A DNA stretch of 64,000 bases, from assembly GCF_023091745.1 (NCBI RefSeq), contig NC_068921.1, positions 12,108,001 through 12,172,000 on the forward strand, in the 5' to 3' direction. The translations under genes and the position numbers were made by a program. This stretch comes from Budorcas taxicolor (taxonomy: Eukaryota; Chordata; Mammalia; Artiodactyla; Bovidae). Below are positions 46,852 through 57,953 of the stretch, in pieces. How positions within the stretch are numbered: the first letter of the stretch is position 1; each line of letters opens with the position of its first letter. The notes beneath the pieces are model-generated. The model was not told the origin of the DNA, made no database searches, and was given only the letters and a program-made list of their open reading frames with translations.

Positions 46852-47653
46852 CACTGTGTACTCAGGAAGGGTAAGAAACTCTGACTTGGAAAGAACTACA
46901 ACTACAAAAGAGGTTTGAAGACAGGTCATAGGTTTTTTTGAGCGTCTCTCTTTGAAGGAGATTTTATCGGATAGGCAAGAGGAGCCATTTCAGCTTTCAG
47001 GAGAAAAATAAGATTAAGAGATGCTAAGATCGATCTCAGTGTTGATAGATTAGAAAGTGCCATGGAATTGTAAAAGGTACCTGCAGAATCAGTACTCTGG
47101 AAACACAAAACACATGAAAGTCGGAGACTGAGAAGGCATCTCCTGTGAAAATCAGCCAGAGCTCACTTTTTGTTTGATAAGGAAAATCTAATAGATCAGA
47201 ATTTTGGTAAAGGTAAAAAATATAGACTCTGGAATACAAGCAGAGCCTAAGTATAAAAATTTCACCAGAGTGCTATTATTTGGTAAAATCATACAAAGGG
47301 CCCACTTTAAGTGAAAAACAAAAAAGGGGAAGAAAAAGTTGACAAATCTAGCACATTATTGGACTATATTCACCTAGAAGCAACTGTGAATTATTAACTG
47401 TGTCTCATTACATACAAATTAAATCCTGATGATTTGCTTTGCAATTTAACATCACAAATGAGAAAACATTACTATATGCAGATGATTAAACTTCCACTTC
47501 TTAAAACAAATACTATATATTTTTAAAACAATTCTTATATAACGGGGGTACCTAAGCATTTTAGAACACTGCATTACTAAACTATTTCTTCCTTCAAATA
47601 TCTGATAAAATGCAACCTCTCAAAATCCAAGTGTCCTTATTCAGAAACAGAAG

Positions 47654-47775
47654 GTTATTTATTTATTTTGACCATGCCATGTGGCATGGGGATCTTAGCT
47701 CCCCAAGCAGGGCTCGACCCGTGGCCCCTGCAGTGGAAGCTCAGTCTTAACCACTAGACTGCCAGAGAAGTCCCC
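47654..47775 (-). mobile_element. ART2A/CHR-type SINE 5' part
   Basis: The plus strand reads TTATTTATTTTGACCATGCC, GCAGGGCTCGACCCGTGGCC (complement of the B box), CTTAACCACTAGACTGCCAG and AGAAGTCCC at the head. The tandem middle is deleted. Confidence 0.75.
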
Positions 47776-47949
47776 AGAAGTTTATTCTTAAGGAGTTTTT
47801 AAACAACAACAAAAAATTATGCACCTATCAGCTGAATCTATAACCCAAAAAATTCATCACGAATACTTGGTATTTCAAATATAATAAAGCTCTACAAACC
47901 AAAAGAAAGTAATATATGGGGAGGAAGAAAGCATATTCTTTTCTTTCCT

Positions 47950-48250
47950 CACTGTTTTAATTTATTAATTGAAGGATAATTGCTTTACAGAATGTTGTTG
48001 TTTTCTGCCAAACCTCAACATGAATCAGCCATAGGTGTACATATATCCCCTCCCTTTTGAACCTCCCTCCCATCTTCCCCATCCCACCACTCTAGGCTGA
48101 TACAGAGCCTCTGTTTGAGTTTCCTGAGCCATACAGCAAATTCCCCTTGGCTATCTATTTTACATATGGTGATGTAAGTTTCCATGTTACTCTCTCCATA
48201 CATCTCACCCTCTCCTCCCCTCTCCCCATGCCCGTAAGTCTATTTTCTAT
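47950..48250 (-). mobile_element. Older L1 3' UTR
   Basis: TTAATTGAAGGATAATTGCTTTAC, CAACATGAATCAGCCATAGG, CCTCCCATCTTCCCC and CATACAGCAAATTCCCC; related to, but distinct from, the younger L1 tails at 33940 and 49601. Confidence 0.8.
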
Positions 48251-49137
48251 ATAGAAAGCTTATTCCCGAAGAGGGCTGTGATGATAAAAGCATCACTGGC
48301 TTGAAAGTAAATAGACATTTCTCTTTTTTACTGTCAGGAAAGCTGAAATAAATAGAAAGTCATGTTACGATTTTTTCAAAAAGCCAGCATGAAACTAACT
48401 GCATGAAAGGTGCGTGTAGCGTTATAATTACAGCAAGTAGAAAATAATGCACACAGTGCATGCTAACAAAGGTCTGCAAGAGGCAGCACTGTATGCTAAG
48501 GGACCATGAGACACCTGATTTCAGCGTATCCTATCCCTTTCGGCTGACAGGCAGCAATGCTGCTTCTTTTACTGGAAAGCTGACGGATTGTTCCAAAAAA
48601 ACCCCACACAGAAAAATGAAAAGATGAACTCAATTTTATCTCACCAAAAGAAGATGGGGCCTACTTTACGTTGCTATAAGTGAGGTTTACAGACTTGCTT
48701 TTAGCTTTCCAACAGTTTAAAAAACTCATCTAATGTCACAGATTCTTAGAAAAGGTAGTAATACATGGAAAGAAAAGATGGGATTTGGCTTAATAAAGAT
48801 AATAAACATTGAGATACCTCAAAATCAACATTTATTCCCTTTAATTTCCTCACAATAAAAGTCACTATGAGTAACAGCGATCTTTCAAAGCAACATTAAA
48901 TTGACAGCTTCAACTACTGAAGTTTCTTTCATGAACTTCAGCCAATTTCTAATTTGCAAAACAGAAGGCTGGGTAAACTGTATCTATGTTTAGATAGCTT
49001 GTATTAATAGCATTCATTACATTTTATTGTATTTGTATATCAACCCACTGCTGGCTTCTCTGTCAATATTTAATGCCCAAAGCTTCTATTCTAATTAACG
49101 TTTTTTGCTTTTTGAGTAGTCATCACATAATGTTTCA

Positions 49138-49424
49138 CCCCAGTTTGATTCCTGGGTTGGGAAAATCTCCTGGAGAAGGGGTAGGCTACCCACTCCAGTA
49201 TTCTTGGGCTTCCCTGGTGGCTCAGACAGTAAGAAATCTGCCTGTAATGCCGGAGACCTGGGTTCGATCCTTGGGTTGGGAAGATCCTCTGGAGAAGGGC
49301 ATGGCAACCCACTCTAGTATTCTTGCTTAGAGAATCTCCATGGACAGAGGAGCCTGGCGGGCTACAGTCCATGGGGTCACAAAGAGTCCGACATGACTGA
49401 GCGACTAAGCACAGCACAGCATGG
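49138..49424 (+). mobile_element. Chimeric Bov-tA: partial copy fused to a full copy
   Basis: Positions 49138-49203 match the middle of Bov-tA (GATTCCTGGGTTGGG to CTCCAGTATTCTTG). The sequence then jumps to the head of a complete Bov-tA (GGGCTTCCCTGGTGGCTC onward). The 9-base duplication AATGTTTCA flanks the whole composite (49129-49137 and 49425-49433), and none lies at the internal junction. Confidence 0.9.
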
Positions 49425-49600
49425 AATGTTTCAGAAAGAGAAAGAGTAAAAAAGGAGCCTGATCAACTACTAAAAATGGTTTACTCAGTTTCAAACTAAA
49501 TCATGTGATTAAAACAGGCATTTTCCCAGATGGTTGTCACTTTGCTTTTGAGTGCAAACACCACTGACACCACCCCATGAGAGCTAAGTGTCAGTCATTC

Positions 49601-49795
49601 TTTTTTTTTTTTTACTTTACAATATTGTATTGGTTTTGCCATACATCAACATGAATCTGCCACGGGTGTACACGTGTTCCCATCCTGAACCCCCCTCCCA
49701 TCCTGTATCCTGCATCGAACCTGGACTGGCAATTAGTTTCTTACATGATAGTATACATGTTTCAATGCCACTCTCCCAAATCATCCCACCCTTAA
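49601..49795 (-). mobile_element. L1 3' end with poly-T, internally deleted
   Basis: A T(13) run, then ACTTTACAATATTGTATTGG, CCACGGGTGTACACGTGTTCC, and a jump from CCCCCCTCCCATCC to TGTATCCTGCATCG that skips the CCATACCATCC block present at 34080. It ends at TCATCCCACCC. Confidence 0.92.
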
Positions 49796-50174
49796 CCTAC
49801 CAGTTGTAGCTCTGCTTGCCTGTCTTTTTCTTTTTTCATTGTTTTGATTCACAAGGTCGGTAAAGGATGCAAGTGAGAAGTTGCGTAAGATATTAAGAAA
49901 GGTACAGAAATATCACTAATAAATAAAGCAGGGCATTTGAAAAGGTACTGATGAAGCATCTGAGTTACTACGACTGCAGAAGTACACATTCCTGAACAAA
50001 GAACCTCCCAAACGATCAGGACTCTGAAGAAAGCACAGGGAAAGAGAAGACAGAACTCCACACTGGTTCTTAGAAAAGGGCACCTCTGTGGAGTACCTGC
50101 TTTACATGTGCCAACAAATACTACGGGTGGCTTTCTTCTCTCCCATACACACCAAATGGAAGCAATTAAGAGTC

Positions 50175-50261
50175 TTAATAGTAATGAACCTGGTTGGCAT
50201 TATGCTAAGCAAAATAAGACAGACAAAGACAAACACTGCATGGTATCATTTATATGTGCAA
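50175..50261 (+). mobile_element. Old L1 (L1MA/MB-type) part 1
   Basis: GTTGGCATTATGCTAAGCAAAATAAGAC, then CAAACACTGCATGGTATCAT and TTATATGTGCAA: the end of ORF2 of an old L1. It resumes at 51691 after the nested younger L1. Confidence 0.75.
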
Positions 50262-51690
50262 CCTTTTTTTAAAATTAATTAATTTATTTTAATTGGAGGC
50301 TAACTACTTTACAATATTGTGGTCTGTGCCATACATTGACACGAATCAGCCATGGGTGTACATGTGTCCCACCATCCTGAACCCCCCTCCTCCCTCCCTC
50401 CCCACCCTACCCCTCTGGGTTGTCTCAGAGCACCAGCTCTGGGTGCCCTGCTTCACGCATCAAATTTGCATTGGTCGTCTATCTTACATACGATAAGATA
50501 CATGTTTCAATGCTATTCTCTCATATCATCCCACCTTCACCTTCTCCCACAAAGTCCAAAAGTCTGTTCTTTACATCTGTGCGGTTTTTGCTGTCTTGCG
50601 TATAGAGTGGTCATTACCATCTTTCTAAATTCCATATATATGTGTTAATATACCGTATTGGTGTTTCTCTTTCTGGCTTACTTCACTCTGTATAACTTAT
50701 TAGAACTGACTCAAATGCGTTCTTTTTTATAGCTGAGTAATTAATATTCCATTGTGTATATGTACCACAACTTTCTTATCCATTCGTCTGCTGATGGACA
50801 TCTAGGTTGCTTCCATGTCCTGGCTATTATAAACAGTGCTAGAATGAACACTTACACGTGTCTCTTTCAATTCTGGTTTCCTCGGTGTGTATGCCCAGCA
50901 GTGGCATTGCTGGGTTGTATGGCAATTCTAGTTCCAGTTTTTTAAGGAATCTCCACACTGTTCTCCATAGTGGCTGTACTAGTTTGCATTCCCAACAACA
51001 GTGCAAGAGGGTCCCCTTTTCTCCACACCCTCTCCAGCATTTATTGTCTGTAAACTTTCTGATGGCAGCCATTCTGACTGGCGTGAGATGGTACCTCATT
51101 GTGGTTTTGATTTGCCTTTCTCTGGTAGTGAGAGATGTTGAGGATCTTTTCATGAGTTTGTTAGCCATCCGCATGTCTTCTTTGGAGAAATGTCTGTTTG
51201 GTTCTTTGGCCCATTTTTTGACTGAGTCATTTATTTTTCTGGACTTGAGCTGCATCAGCTGCTTGTATATTTTTGAGAGTAATTCTTTGTCAGTTGCTTC
51301 GTTTGCTATTATTTTCTCCCATTCTGAAGGCTGCCTTTTCACCTTGCTTATAGTTTTCTTCGTCGTGCAAAAGCTTTTAAGTTTAATTAAGTCCCATTTG
51401 TTTATTTTTGTTTTTATTTCCCCTACTCTGGGAGGTGGATCATAGAGGATCTTGCTGTGATTTATGTCAGAGAGTATTCTATGTTTTCCTCTAAGAGTTT
51501 TATACTTTCTGGTCTTATATTTAGAGCTTTAATCCATTTTGAGTTTATTTTTGTGTACAGTGTTAGATAATGTTCTAGTTTCATTCTTTTACAGGTGATT
51601 GACCAGTTTTCCCAAAACCACTTGTTAAAGAGATTGTCCTTTCTCCATTGTATATTTTTGCCTGCTTTGTCAAAGATAAGGTGGCCATAG
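50262..51690 (-). mobile_element. L1 LINE, 1.4 kb, nested in older L1
   Basis: Poly-T, 3' UTR complement, then ORF2 C-terminal sequence. A minus-strand frame at 50839-51342 shows FLKKLELELPYNPAMPLLG and the intact C-x3-C-x7-H-x4-C knuckle (CWRGC...H...C). A second piece at 51462-51690 is out of frame. The 6-base GTGCAA at 50256-50261 and 51691-51696 marks the insertion. Confidence 0.93.
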
Positions 51691-51985
51691 GTGCAAAAGG
51701 TTGCACTCAAATAGGGTAGAAAAGTGATTGCCAGGGTCTGGGCAGTGGAGGAAATAGGGAAAGGTTGGTAAAAGAGTACAGACTTCACATAGAAGATGAA
51801 TAAATTCTGAGGCTCTAATGGTGCAACATGGTAACTACAGTTGGAAACACTGTGCTGTATAATTGAAATTTACTAAGACAGTAAAATTTAAATGTTCTCA
51901 CCAAATAAATATATAAATAAAAAGGTAAATACATGATGTAATGAATGTATATAACTCAGTAGGAGAAATTTTTTCACAGTGTATC
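51691..51985 (+). mobile_element. Old L1 (L1MA/MB-type) part 2, 3' UTR
   Basis: AAAGTGATTGCCAGGGTCTGGG, GGAAAGGTTGGTAAAAGAGTAC, CATAGAAGATGAATAAATTC and GAAATTTACTAAGACAGTAA are diagnostic of the older L1 3' UTR, continuing part 1. Confidence 0.8.
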
Positions 51986-52240
51986 TGTAAGAAACATGTA
52001 TATTACCATATGTAAAACAGATGACCAGTGCAAGTTCGATGCATAAAGCAGGGCTCTCAAAGCCCATGCTCTGGGACAGCCCAGAGGGATGGGGTGGGAA
52101 GGAAGGTGGGAGGGGGGTTCAGGGTGGGGGCACTCATGTGCACCTGTGGCTGATTCATGTCGATGTATGTGTGGCAAAACCCACCACAACACTGTAATTA
52201 TCCTCCAATTAAAATAAATTAATCAATTTTTTAAAAAGAT
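51986..52240 (+). mobile_element. Young-type L1 3' UTR end
   Basis: AACATGTATATTACCATATG, GCAAGTTCGATGCATAAAGC, CAGCCCAGAGGGATGGGGTG, GAAGGTGGGAGGGGGG and TTATCCTCCAATTAAAATAA, ending in an A-rich tail. It is inserted into the old L1 3' UTR. Confidence 0.85.
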
Positions 52241-52284
52241 GTTACGGGAAAACCCAAACGAACTTTTTAGGAAACCCAATATAT
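52241..52284. mobile_element. Mariner-type terminal repeat fragment
   Basis: TGTTACGGGAAAACCCAAACG followed by AACTTTTTAGGAAACCCAAT resembles one end of the ruminant mariner element (AACTTTTTGGCCAACCC). Only one end is visible. Confidence 0.5.
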
Positions 52285-52305
52285 CAAATCATGCTATACA
52301 CTTTA
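52285..52305 (+). mobile_element. Old L1 part 3, before nested L1
   Basis: TCAAATCATGCTATACACTTTA, near the 3' end of the old L1; the text resumes at about 53059 with AAATATAATTTTTTTGTCAG. Confidence 0.6.
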
Positions 52306-53058
52306 TTTATTTATTATTTTTTTTATTTATTTATTATTTTTTTTTTTAATTTTAAAATCTTTAATTCTTACATGTGTTCCCAAACATGAACCCCCCTCCC
52401 ACCTCCCTCCCCATAACATCTCTGTGGGTCATCCCCATGCACCAGCCCCAAGCATGCTGTATCCTGCGTCAGACATAGACTAGCGATTCAATTCTTACAT
52501 GATAGTATACATGATAGAATGCCATTCTCCCATATCATCCCACCCTCTCCCTCTCCCTCTGAGTCCAAAAGTCCGTTATAGACAGCTGCGTCTTTTTTCC
52601 TGTCTTGCATACAGGGTCGTCATTGCCATCTTTCTAAATTCCATATATATGTGTTAGTATACTGTATTGGTGTTTTTCTTTCTGGCTTACTTCACTCTGT
52701 ATAATCGGCTCCAGTTTCGTCCATCTCATCAGAACTGATTCAAATGAATTCTTTTTAACGGCTGAGTAATACTCCATTGTGTATATGTACCACAGCTTTC
52801 TTATCCATTCATCTGCTGATGGACATCTAGGTTGTTTCCATGTCCTGGCTATTATAAACAGTGCTGCGATGAACACTGGGGTACATGTGTCTCTTTCAAT
52901 TCTGGTTTCCTCGGTGTGTATGCCCAGCAGTGGGATTGCTGGGTCATAAGGGAGTTCTATTTGCAATTTTTTAAGGAATCTCCACACTGTTCTCCATAGT
53001 GGCTGTACTAGTTTGCATTCCCACCAACAGTGTAGGAGGGTTCCCTTTTCTCCACACT
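52306..53058 (-). mobile_element. L1 LINE 3' end, 0.75 kb, nested
   Basis: A TTTA/T-rich tail, the 3' UTR complement, then the ORF2 end: a minus-strand frame at 52634-52987 has FLKKLQIELPYDPAIPLLG, then YYSAVKKNSFESVLMRWTKL without a stop. ACACTTTA occurs on both sides (52298-52305 and 53054-53061), part of which may be L1 sequence. Confidence 0.92.
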
Positions 53059-53105
53059 TTAAATATAATTTTTTTGTCAGTTATACTTCAATAAAGGAAA
53101 AGATA
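53059..53105 (+). mobile_element. Old L1 part 4, 3' terminus
   Basis: AAATATAATTTTTTTGTCAG then TTATACTTCAATAAAGGAAAAG: the terminal segment of the old L1 with its AATAAA-like signal. Confidence 0.7.
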
Positions 53106-53654
53106 AAAGTCTAACCACAGAATCTTCCCCATATCTTAACACAGATGCTACTTTTTGAAAACAAGTTTGAAAGTCACTGAAGTGGACTAAAATATTCAGA
53201 AAGTTCCACTGAGGGTTTAGCCAGCTGCCATGCAAAGTCCAGTTTCCCTTGCTGACCTGGTGAGTGCGCACGTGTGCAGAGCTGCGCCTCAGTTAAGCAG
53301 TAAATGCTGCGGAGCGCTCGATCGTTATTAGAAGAAATCAAATGATTAGCACCTCACTATTCTGTCCTAGCGATAATGCTGCCAAGCTCTGACCTGACCC
53401 CATCAGTGTGTAATCATACCCAGCTGTACAGGCCATGAAAGCATTTTCTCTCCTAAGTGCTTTCTCTTACTCCCTAGATTCTGTCTTATTCATCATTTCC
53501 TTCATCAAACAGGTGCAAGTTTACCAAATAAGAAGTTTAGTCAGTTCGTTTTAGAATCTCCTGAAAATAATCCAAGAAAGCCTAAATTTTAACTTCAAAT
53601 CACTTCTAAATCATTTTGCCTACTCAGCAGAAATGTATTCTACACAGTTCTCTA

Positions 53655-53800
53655 AAGTATATTTGTTAAATGTCTATTATACAAAAGACATCAGGGAGGA
53701 CACACAAAACACTAAGACTCTTCTCAAGGGGCTCTCGCTTTTCAGGAGAGAGATGACAGGCAGACACATAAGTCCAACAGAAGTCAAAAGAAATCTAAAT
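53655..53800 (-). mobile_element. L2-like fragment
   Basis: TGTCTATTATACAAAAGACATC, CTTCTCAAGGGGCTCTCGC and GATGACAGGCAGACACATAA in the order of a reversed L2 3' end. Weak. Confidence 0.4.
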
Positions 53801-53879
53801 GGCCTGCTGTAACAATTCAGAGCATGGACCCAAACCTTCAGCCTGAAGTGTTCAGGAAGACTTTATTAAAGAAGTATAT

Positions 53880-54080
53880 TACAGAATATTACAGCCAGAG
53901 GGACCTTAGAAAACACCCGTTCCAGTCCTATCATTTTACAGATAAGAAAAAGAAACGAAGAAAGACAAAGCCCTTTAAGGAGAGAGAGCAATGAACCCAG
54001 TGGTACATACAGAGACAGTCTGCACAGGGAGGCAGAGCTCTGGATCCCCAGCTTCCTGCTTTTCCATGATCCCACACTGC
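53880..54080 (+). mobile_element. MIR/L3-like fragment
   Basis: AGAGGGACCTTAGAAAACAC, CCAGTCCTATCATTTTACAG and ATGAACCCAGTGG resemble an ancient mammalian repeat with the conserved 'fall in rank, lower-tract, B-box-like' order. The family is uncertain. Confidence 0.4.
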
Positions 54081-54182
54081 CCTCTGAGACCGGGAGGATG
54101 TGGGCAGGCAAAGATGGGGGAAAGAAGAGAGCAGGCTGGCGAAGGCCAAACACTAAGATCTAACACTGATAAGAAGCTGTTT

Positions 54183-54392
54183 GGGCTTCCCAGGTGGCTC
54201 AGTGGTAAAGAATCCATCTGCCAACGCAGGAGATTAAGAGACACGGGTTCAACCCCTGGGTCGGGATCTCCTGGAGTAGGAAATGGCAAAACACTTCAGT
54301 ATCCTAGCTTGGAAAATCCCAAGAACAGAGGAGCCTAACAGGCTACAGTCCACGGGGTCTCAAAGAGTCGGACATGACTGAGCAACTAACAA
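54183..54392 (+). mobile_element. Bov-tA SINE
   Basis: TTGGGCTTCCCAGGTGGCTC, B box GGTTCAACCCC, a shortened GGTCGGGATCTCCTGGAG, tail GTCGGACATGACTGAGC. AGAAGCTGTT at 54171 and AGAAGGTGTT at 54391 may be the decayed target duplication. Confidence 0.93.
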
Positions 54393-55026
54393 GAAGGTGT
54401 TGGGAAAACAGTGTGTTAAAATCTGAGGACGTGATTTTCGGGGGAGAAATGAGACAAGACGGCAAGCGAGTGAGATTAGACAATGGAAGACATCAAACGA
54501 CAGCCTGAGAGGCTTAGTTTTTCACTAGGTGGTTTCATGGACACAGGTAGCAGAAGTTACTTGTAAAATCCAACTCAAAGTTCCTGCAACATTGGTGTCA
54601 TTATGACACTGATCACCTTAGAGGTTTATGAGAGGATAAAGAACCCTTCCGACATGAGAAAGGACAGTTAAGTGTAGCAAATTTCTAATGAATGCAATCT
54701 CTGTTTTTCAATATTTCTCTTTCTCCAAAGTGGAGGGTGACACCCAACCAGTAGAAGAAGGGGAGACACTGTGAGCTGCTGACGACAGCACTGATTGAGA
54801 GAGGTTGCTGTGATACCCCGCCTCCTGCTTGGCATCTCCGGGGGCTTTCAGCAGGGTCTTCCCAGAGGTTCCTTTGCCAACTTGCGGCAAGCCTGAAACT
54901 CTGTAGGATCTCCATCCTCACTGGATCCCGGGTTCACCCATGCACATGTAGAGAGGGAGCTGCTCTTCCCTCCACCCAACGCCGAGCCCTTTGCACCTTA
55001 TTCTTTTCCTTGGGACTAGAAATAGG

Positions 55027-55232
55027 TGGCACAGTGGTAAAGAATCTGCCTGTCAATTCAGGAGATCCAAGAGATGTGAGTTCGATCCTGGCTTGCGAAG
55101 ATCCCCTGGAGTAGGAAATGGCAACCCACTCCAGTATTCTGGCCTGGAAAATTCCATGGACAGAGGAGCCTGCCAGGCTACAGTCAATGGGGTCACAGTC
55201 AGACATGACTGCATACATTCACACACACATGG
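55027..55232 (+). mobile_element. Bov-tA SINE
   Basis: Head GTGGCACAGTGGTAAAG, B box AGTTCGATCC, tail GGTCACAGTCAGACATGAC ending in an (AC)n microsatellite near 55220. Confidence 0.92.
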
Positions 55233-55372
55233 AAACAGACTAGAGGCGGCATGCGGGATCTCACACCAACATTCGCATAGCACTCTAGAGTGATTTCAAA
55301 GTACTTTCATAGTCTCTGTTTTGCTTATAAAGAAGCAGCAGTCCTTGGCTCCAACGCTGCCTTCACCCTATA

Positions 55373-55589
55373 TGTGCTGTGTGTGCTTAGTCACTCAGTC
55401 GTGTCCAGCTCTTTGCGACCCCGTGGCCTTAGCCCGCCAGGCTCCTCTGTCCATGGGGATTCTCCAGGCAAGAATACTGGAGTGGGTTGCCATGCCCTCC
55501 TCCAGGGGATCTTCCCAACCCAGGGATTGAACCTAGGTCTCCCATATTTCAGGTGGGTTCTTTACCATCTGAGCCACCAGGGAAGCCCC
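55373..55589 (-). mobile_element. Bov-tA SINE
   Basis: Tail to head on the plus strand: TAGTCACTCAGTCGTGTCC, GCCCGCCAGGCTCCTCTG, CAGGGATTGAACCTAGG, GAGCCACCAGGGAAGCCCC. Complete and near consensus. It is convergent with the 55027 copy 140 bases away, forming an inverted pair. Confidence 0.94.
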
Positions 55590-56340
55590 CTATAGCTCTC
55601 CTTAGTCCCCCAGAGAGTAGAATGCTCTCTCTGTCTCTATGGTTACTGGTTAGCTCTAACTGCAACCTTTCAACTTAGACAACTCTTGTGAAATCCTATC
55701 TCTATTCTCCAACTTAATTATAAACCCTGCCTTTACCAGGAAACTCTTACTGTATTCTACCCACTAAACCCCAGGACATCAGTATCAGCTGGGATACATC
55801 AAAGCTGCTTGAACATCGCAGCTTGATCTCTAGGGACCTTCCTTTTGAAAGCCTGCTCGTTAGCAAAAAAAAAAATCATTCCTCAACTGCCAGCTCTGTG
55901 TATTCTTGGTCTGCAGCTGTTGAGGAGCCAGCAGATTGTGTCTAAGGCAATTCAGATAACCACAGAAGATCAGAAAAGAGTGCACTGAGTATACCAGAGT
56001 TCAACAACTTTTGGGAGGTACACTGGGCTGTCATGTCATCATTTTGCAAAGTGAGAGGAGAGTCATGATTGTTCAGAGCCGGATGAGAACTTGACCTCCT
56101 GGGCCTCAGTATCAAGTACTGAATGTCGGACCATTAACTGATCCTCATCCTTCCATGCTGGTACATAGACTCATCAGGAAAAAATTATTTTTCACTAAAT
56201 AAAAGTTGGTAGGATTTTATAAATAGTGAACAAGAAGACTATGAATATTTTATTGCTCCTTGTTTAATTCTTGCTTAGAAAAAAAAAAAGAAATGGAGTA
56301 TTAAAGCCCTTTCTAAAAACACAGTGACCCACAGATTTCA

Positions 56341-56560
56341 TTGTAACTGAGCATCTACCACGAGCCAGGCATAGCGAGAAGTGCTTTCCATGCATTATCT
56401 CATGTGATCCTTACGTTAGCCCAACAGAGGGCATATCATTTGTATTCCTAGGTTAGATATCAGGAAACTGAGCCTGAGCGAGATTAGTAATGTGCCCAAA
56501 GTCACAGCCATCTGTAAAAGAGTTGCGACTGGACCTCTAGCCAGCTAACTGCGAAGTCTG
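56341..56560 (+). mobile_element. MIR SINE, well preserved
   Basis: CTGAGCATCTACCACGAGCC, GTGCTTTCCATGCATTATCTC, GATCCTTACGTTAGCCC, CAGGAAACTGAGCC and CCCAAAGTCACAGCC in exact MIR order. Confidence 0.85.
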
Positions 56561-56814
56561 TGAACCCAACTGGCCGATTTTTATTAAAAAAACAAAAACG
56601 CTCAATTGGCCCGTTTTTATTTTTTAAAAAATCAAGTTTGAGGCACTAAATAAAGAATATGTATTGTTTTTATAAGTTAAAAGACAGAAAGAAAGACCAA
56701 ACTTCTTTTGAAAGCTTGTTATCCTTAATTTTAAATTAATTTAAAAAACCAAGTCTGGTAATTCCATTGAAGATTATCAGAAACCTCTAGAATTAGAATA
56801 AAATGCCATCCATC

Positions 56815-57800
56815 TCTCCACAGACACGTATTCAGTATCTACTACTTGGCAGCAAGCACTAGACCAGGAACAAAGGACACAGATGAGCGAGAAGCACGGT
56901 CCCTGCCCTTGAGGAGCAGGCAGACAAGCTGGAAGGACAGTCATTCTACATGTGGCACAGTGGCACATGAAGAGTGTGATGATGGGGAGATGGAAGGAAG
57001 CTGTGCAGAAGCAGGGGAAGCCTAACTCAGCGGGGACAAGAGAACACCTCCTGGCGTTAGAGAAGAAGGGTGTGGGAAGGGGATGGCGAGTGCTCCAGGC
57101 AGAGAGAAGAGCGTGCTTCAAGGACCAGAGTAGAGCTGAGGACTGAAGGAAGTTCAGAGCGGCTCATTGAGGTCAGTGGTTCAGTCGTGTCCGACTCTTT
57201 CTGACCCCATGGACTGTGGCCCGCCAGGCTCCTCTGTCCATGGGATTTCTCAGGCAAGAATACTGGAGGGGGTTACCATTTCCTCCTCCAGGGGATCTTC
57301 CTGACTCTGAGATCGAACCCAGGTCTCCTGCATTGGCAGGCAGATTCTTTGGCCCTGAGCCACCTGGGAAGCCCTCAGTGTGGCTCAAGCTACCACCAAA
57401 TGCAAGAAAGGAGGGAACCAAACCTTAGGACTGGGGAGGTGGGCAGGGGCCGCTCCTGCAAGACACTCGAAGCCACACTAAAGACTACACCTAAGGGCAA
57501 CGGGGAACCAACTTGAGCGAAAAAAGGCTCAGACTTTAGTTTCTCAAGTATCCATCTGGCTCGGAGTGGAAAGTAGATCACAGTGGGTGTAAGCTTGGGT
57601 CTAAGAACTTTGTATTAGGAAACCACTTCTGTAATCCAAGTGATAGGTGACAGTGAGCTGGGCTGGGTGACAGGTGTCAGAAACATAGATATTTATAAGG
57701 CAGAATGGATAGGAATTGATGGAAGATTGAATGGGGCGGGTGCGAGGTAGTGATTTAAGCCCTGAGGTAATTCTAAAGTAGAAGGTAGAAGATCCTATTG
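56815..57800 (-). mobile_element. L2 LINE remnant, minus strand, split by a SINE
   Basis: Left part: GTATTCAGTATCTACTACTTGG, CCCTGCCCTTGAGGAGC, GTGCTCCAGGCAGAGAG. Right part after the SINE: GGACTGGGGAGGTGGGC and AACCACTTCTGTAATCCAAG. It runs about 800 bases without the SINE. The 114-codon frame at 56777-57121 is a shadow. Confidence 0.7.
57174..57376 (-). mobile_element. Bov-tA SINE inside L2
   Basis: GTTCAGTCGTGTCCGACTC, CCCGCCAGGCTCCTCTG, GAGATCGAACCCAGGTCTC, GAGCCACCTGGGAAGCCC. Complete; the duplication is not clear. Confidence 0.94.
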
Positions 57801-57953
57801 TTTAATTTCAACTAGTCATCTAGCTAGAGGAAAAAAATCATTTTTGAAAACTTACTCCATCAAGCAGAAGAAACATACGGCTTTTAAATCGTATTATTAT
57901 TAGTACCTGGTTTCATTAGTATTCATTAGTACCTGGTTTCAGCCATAACTCAC

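Larger units (their letters stand above)
36349..57953 (-). other. VWA8 intron, 21.6 kb
   Basis: This intron splits the P-loop codons. Recognisable repeats are listed separately. Parts with nothing I recognise: 36349-37470, 37590-38030, 39840-40580, 40730-40935, 43500-44800, 45020-46120, 46870-47640, 48250-49125, 49800-50170, 53110-53650, 54400-55020, 55600-56330. None shows a gene or RNA signal. Confidence 0.8.

Noticed and set aside
50858..51445. 195-codon plus-strand frame
   Set aside because: It is the antisense shadow of the L1 ORF2 remnant on the minus strand.
53866..54338. Several overlapping frames of 72-115 codons
   Set aside because: They cover an ancient repeat plus a Bov-tA and fit no known protein.
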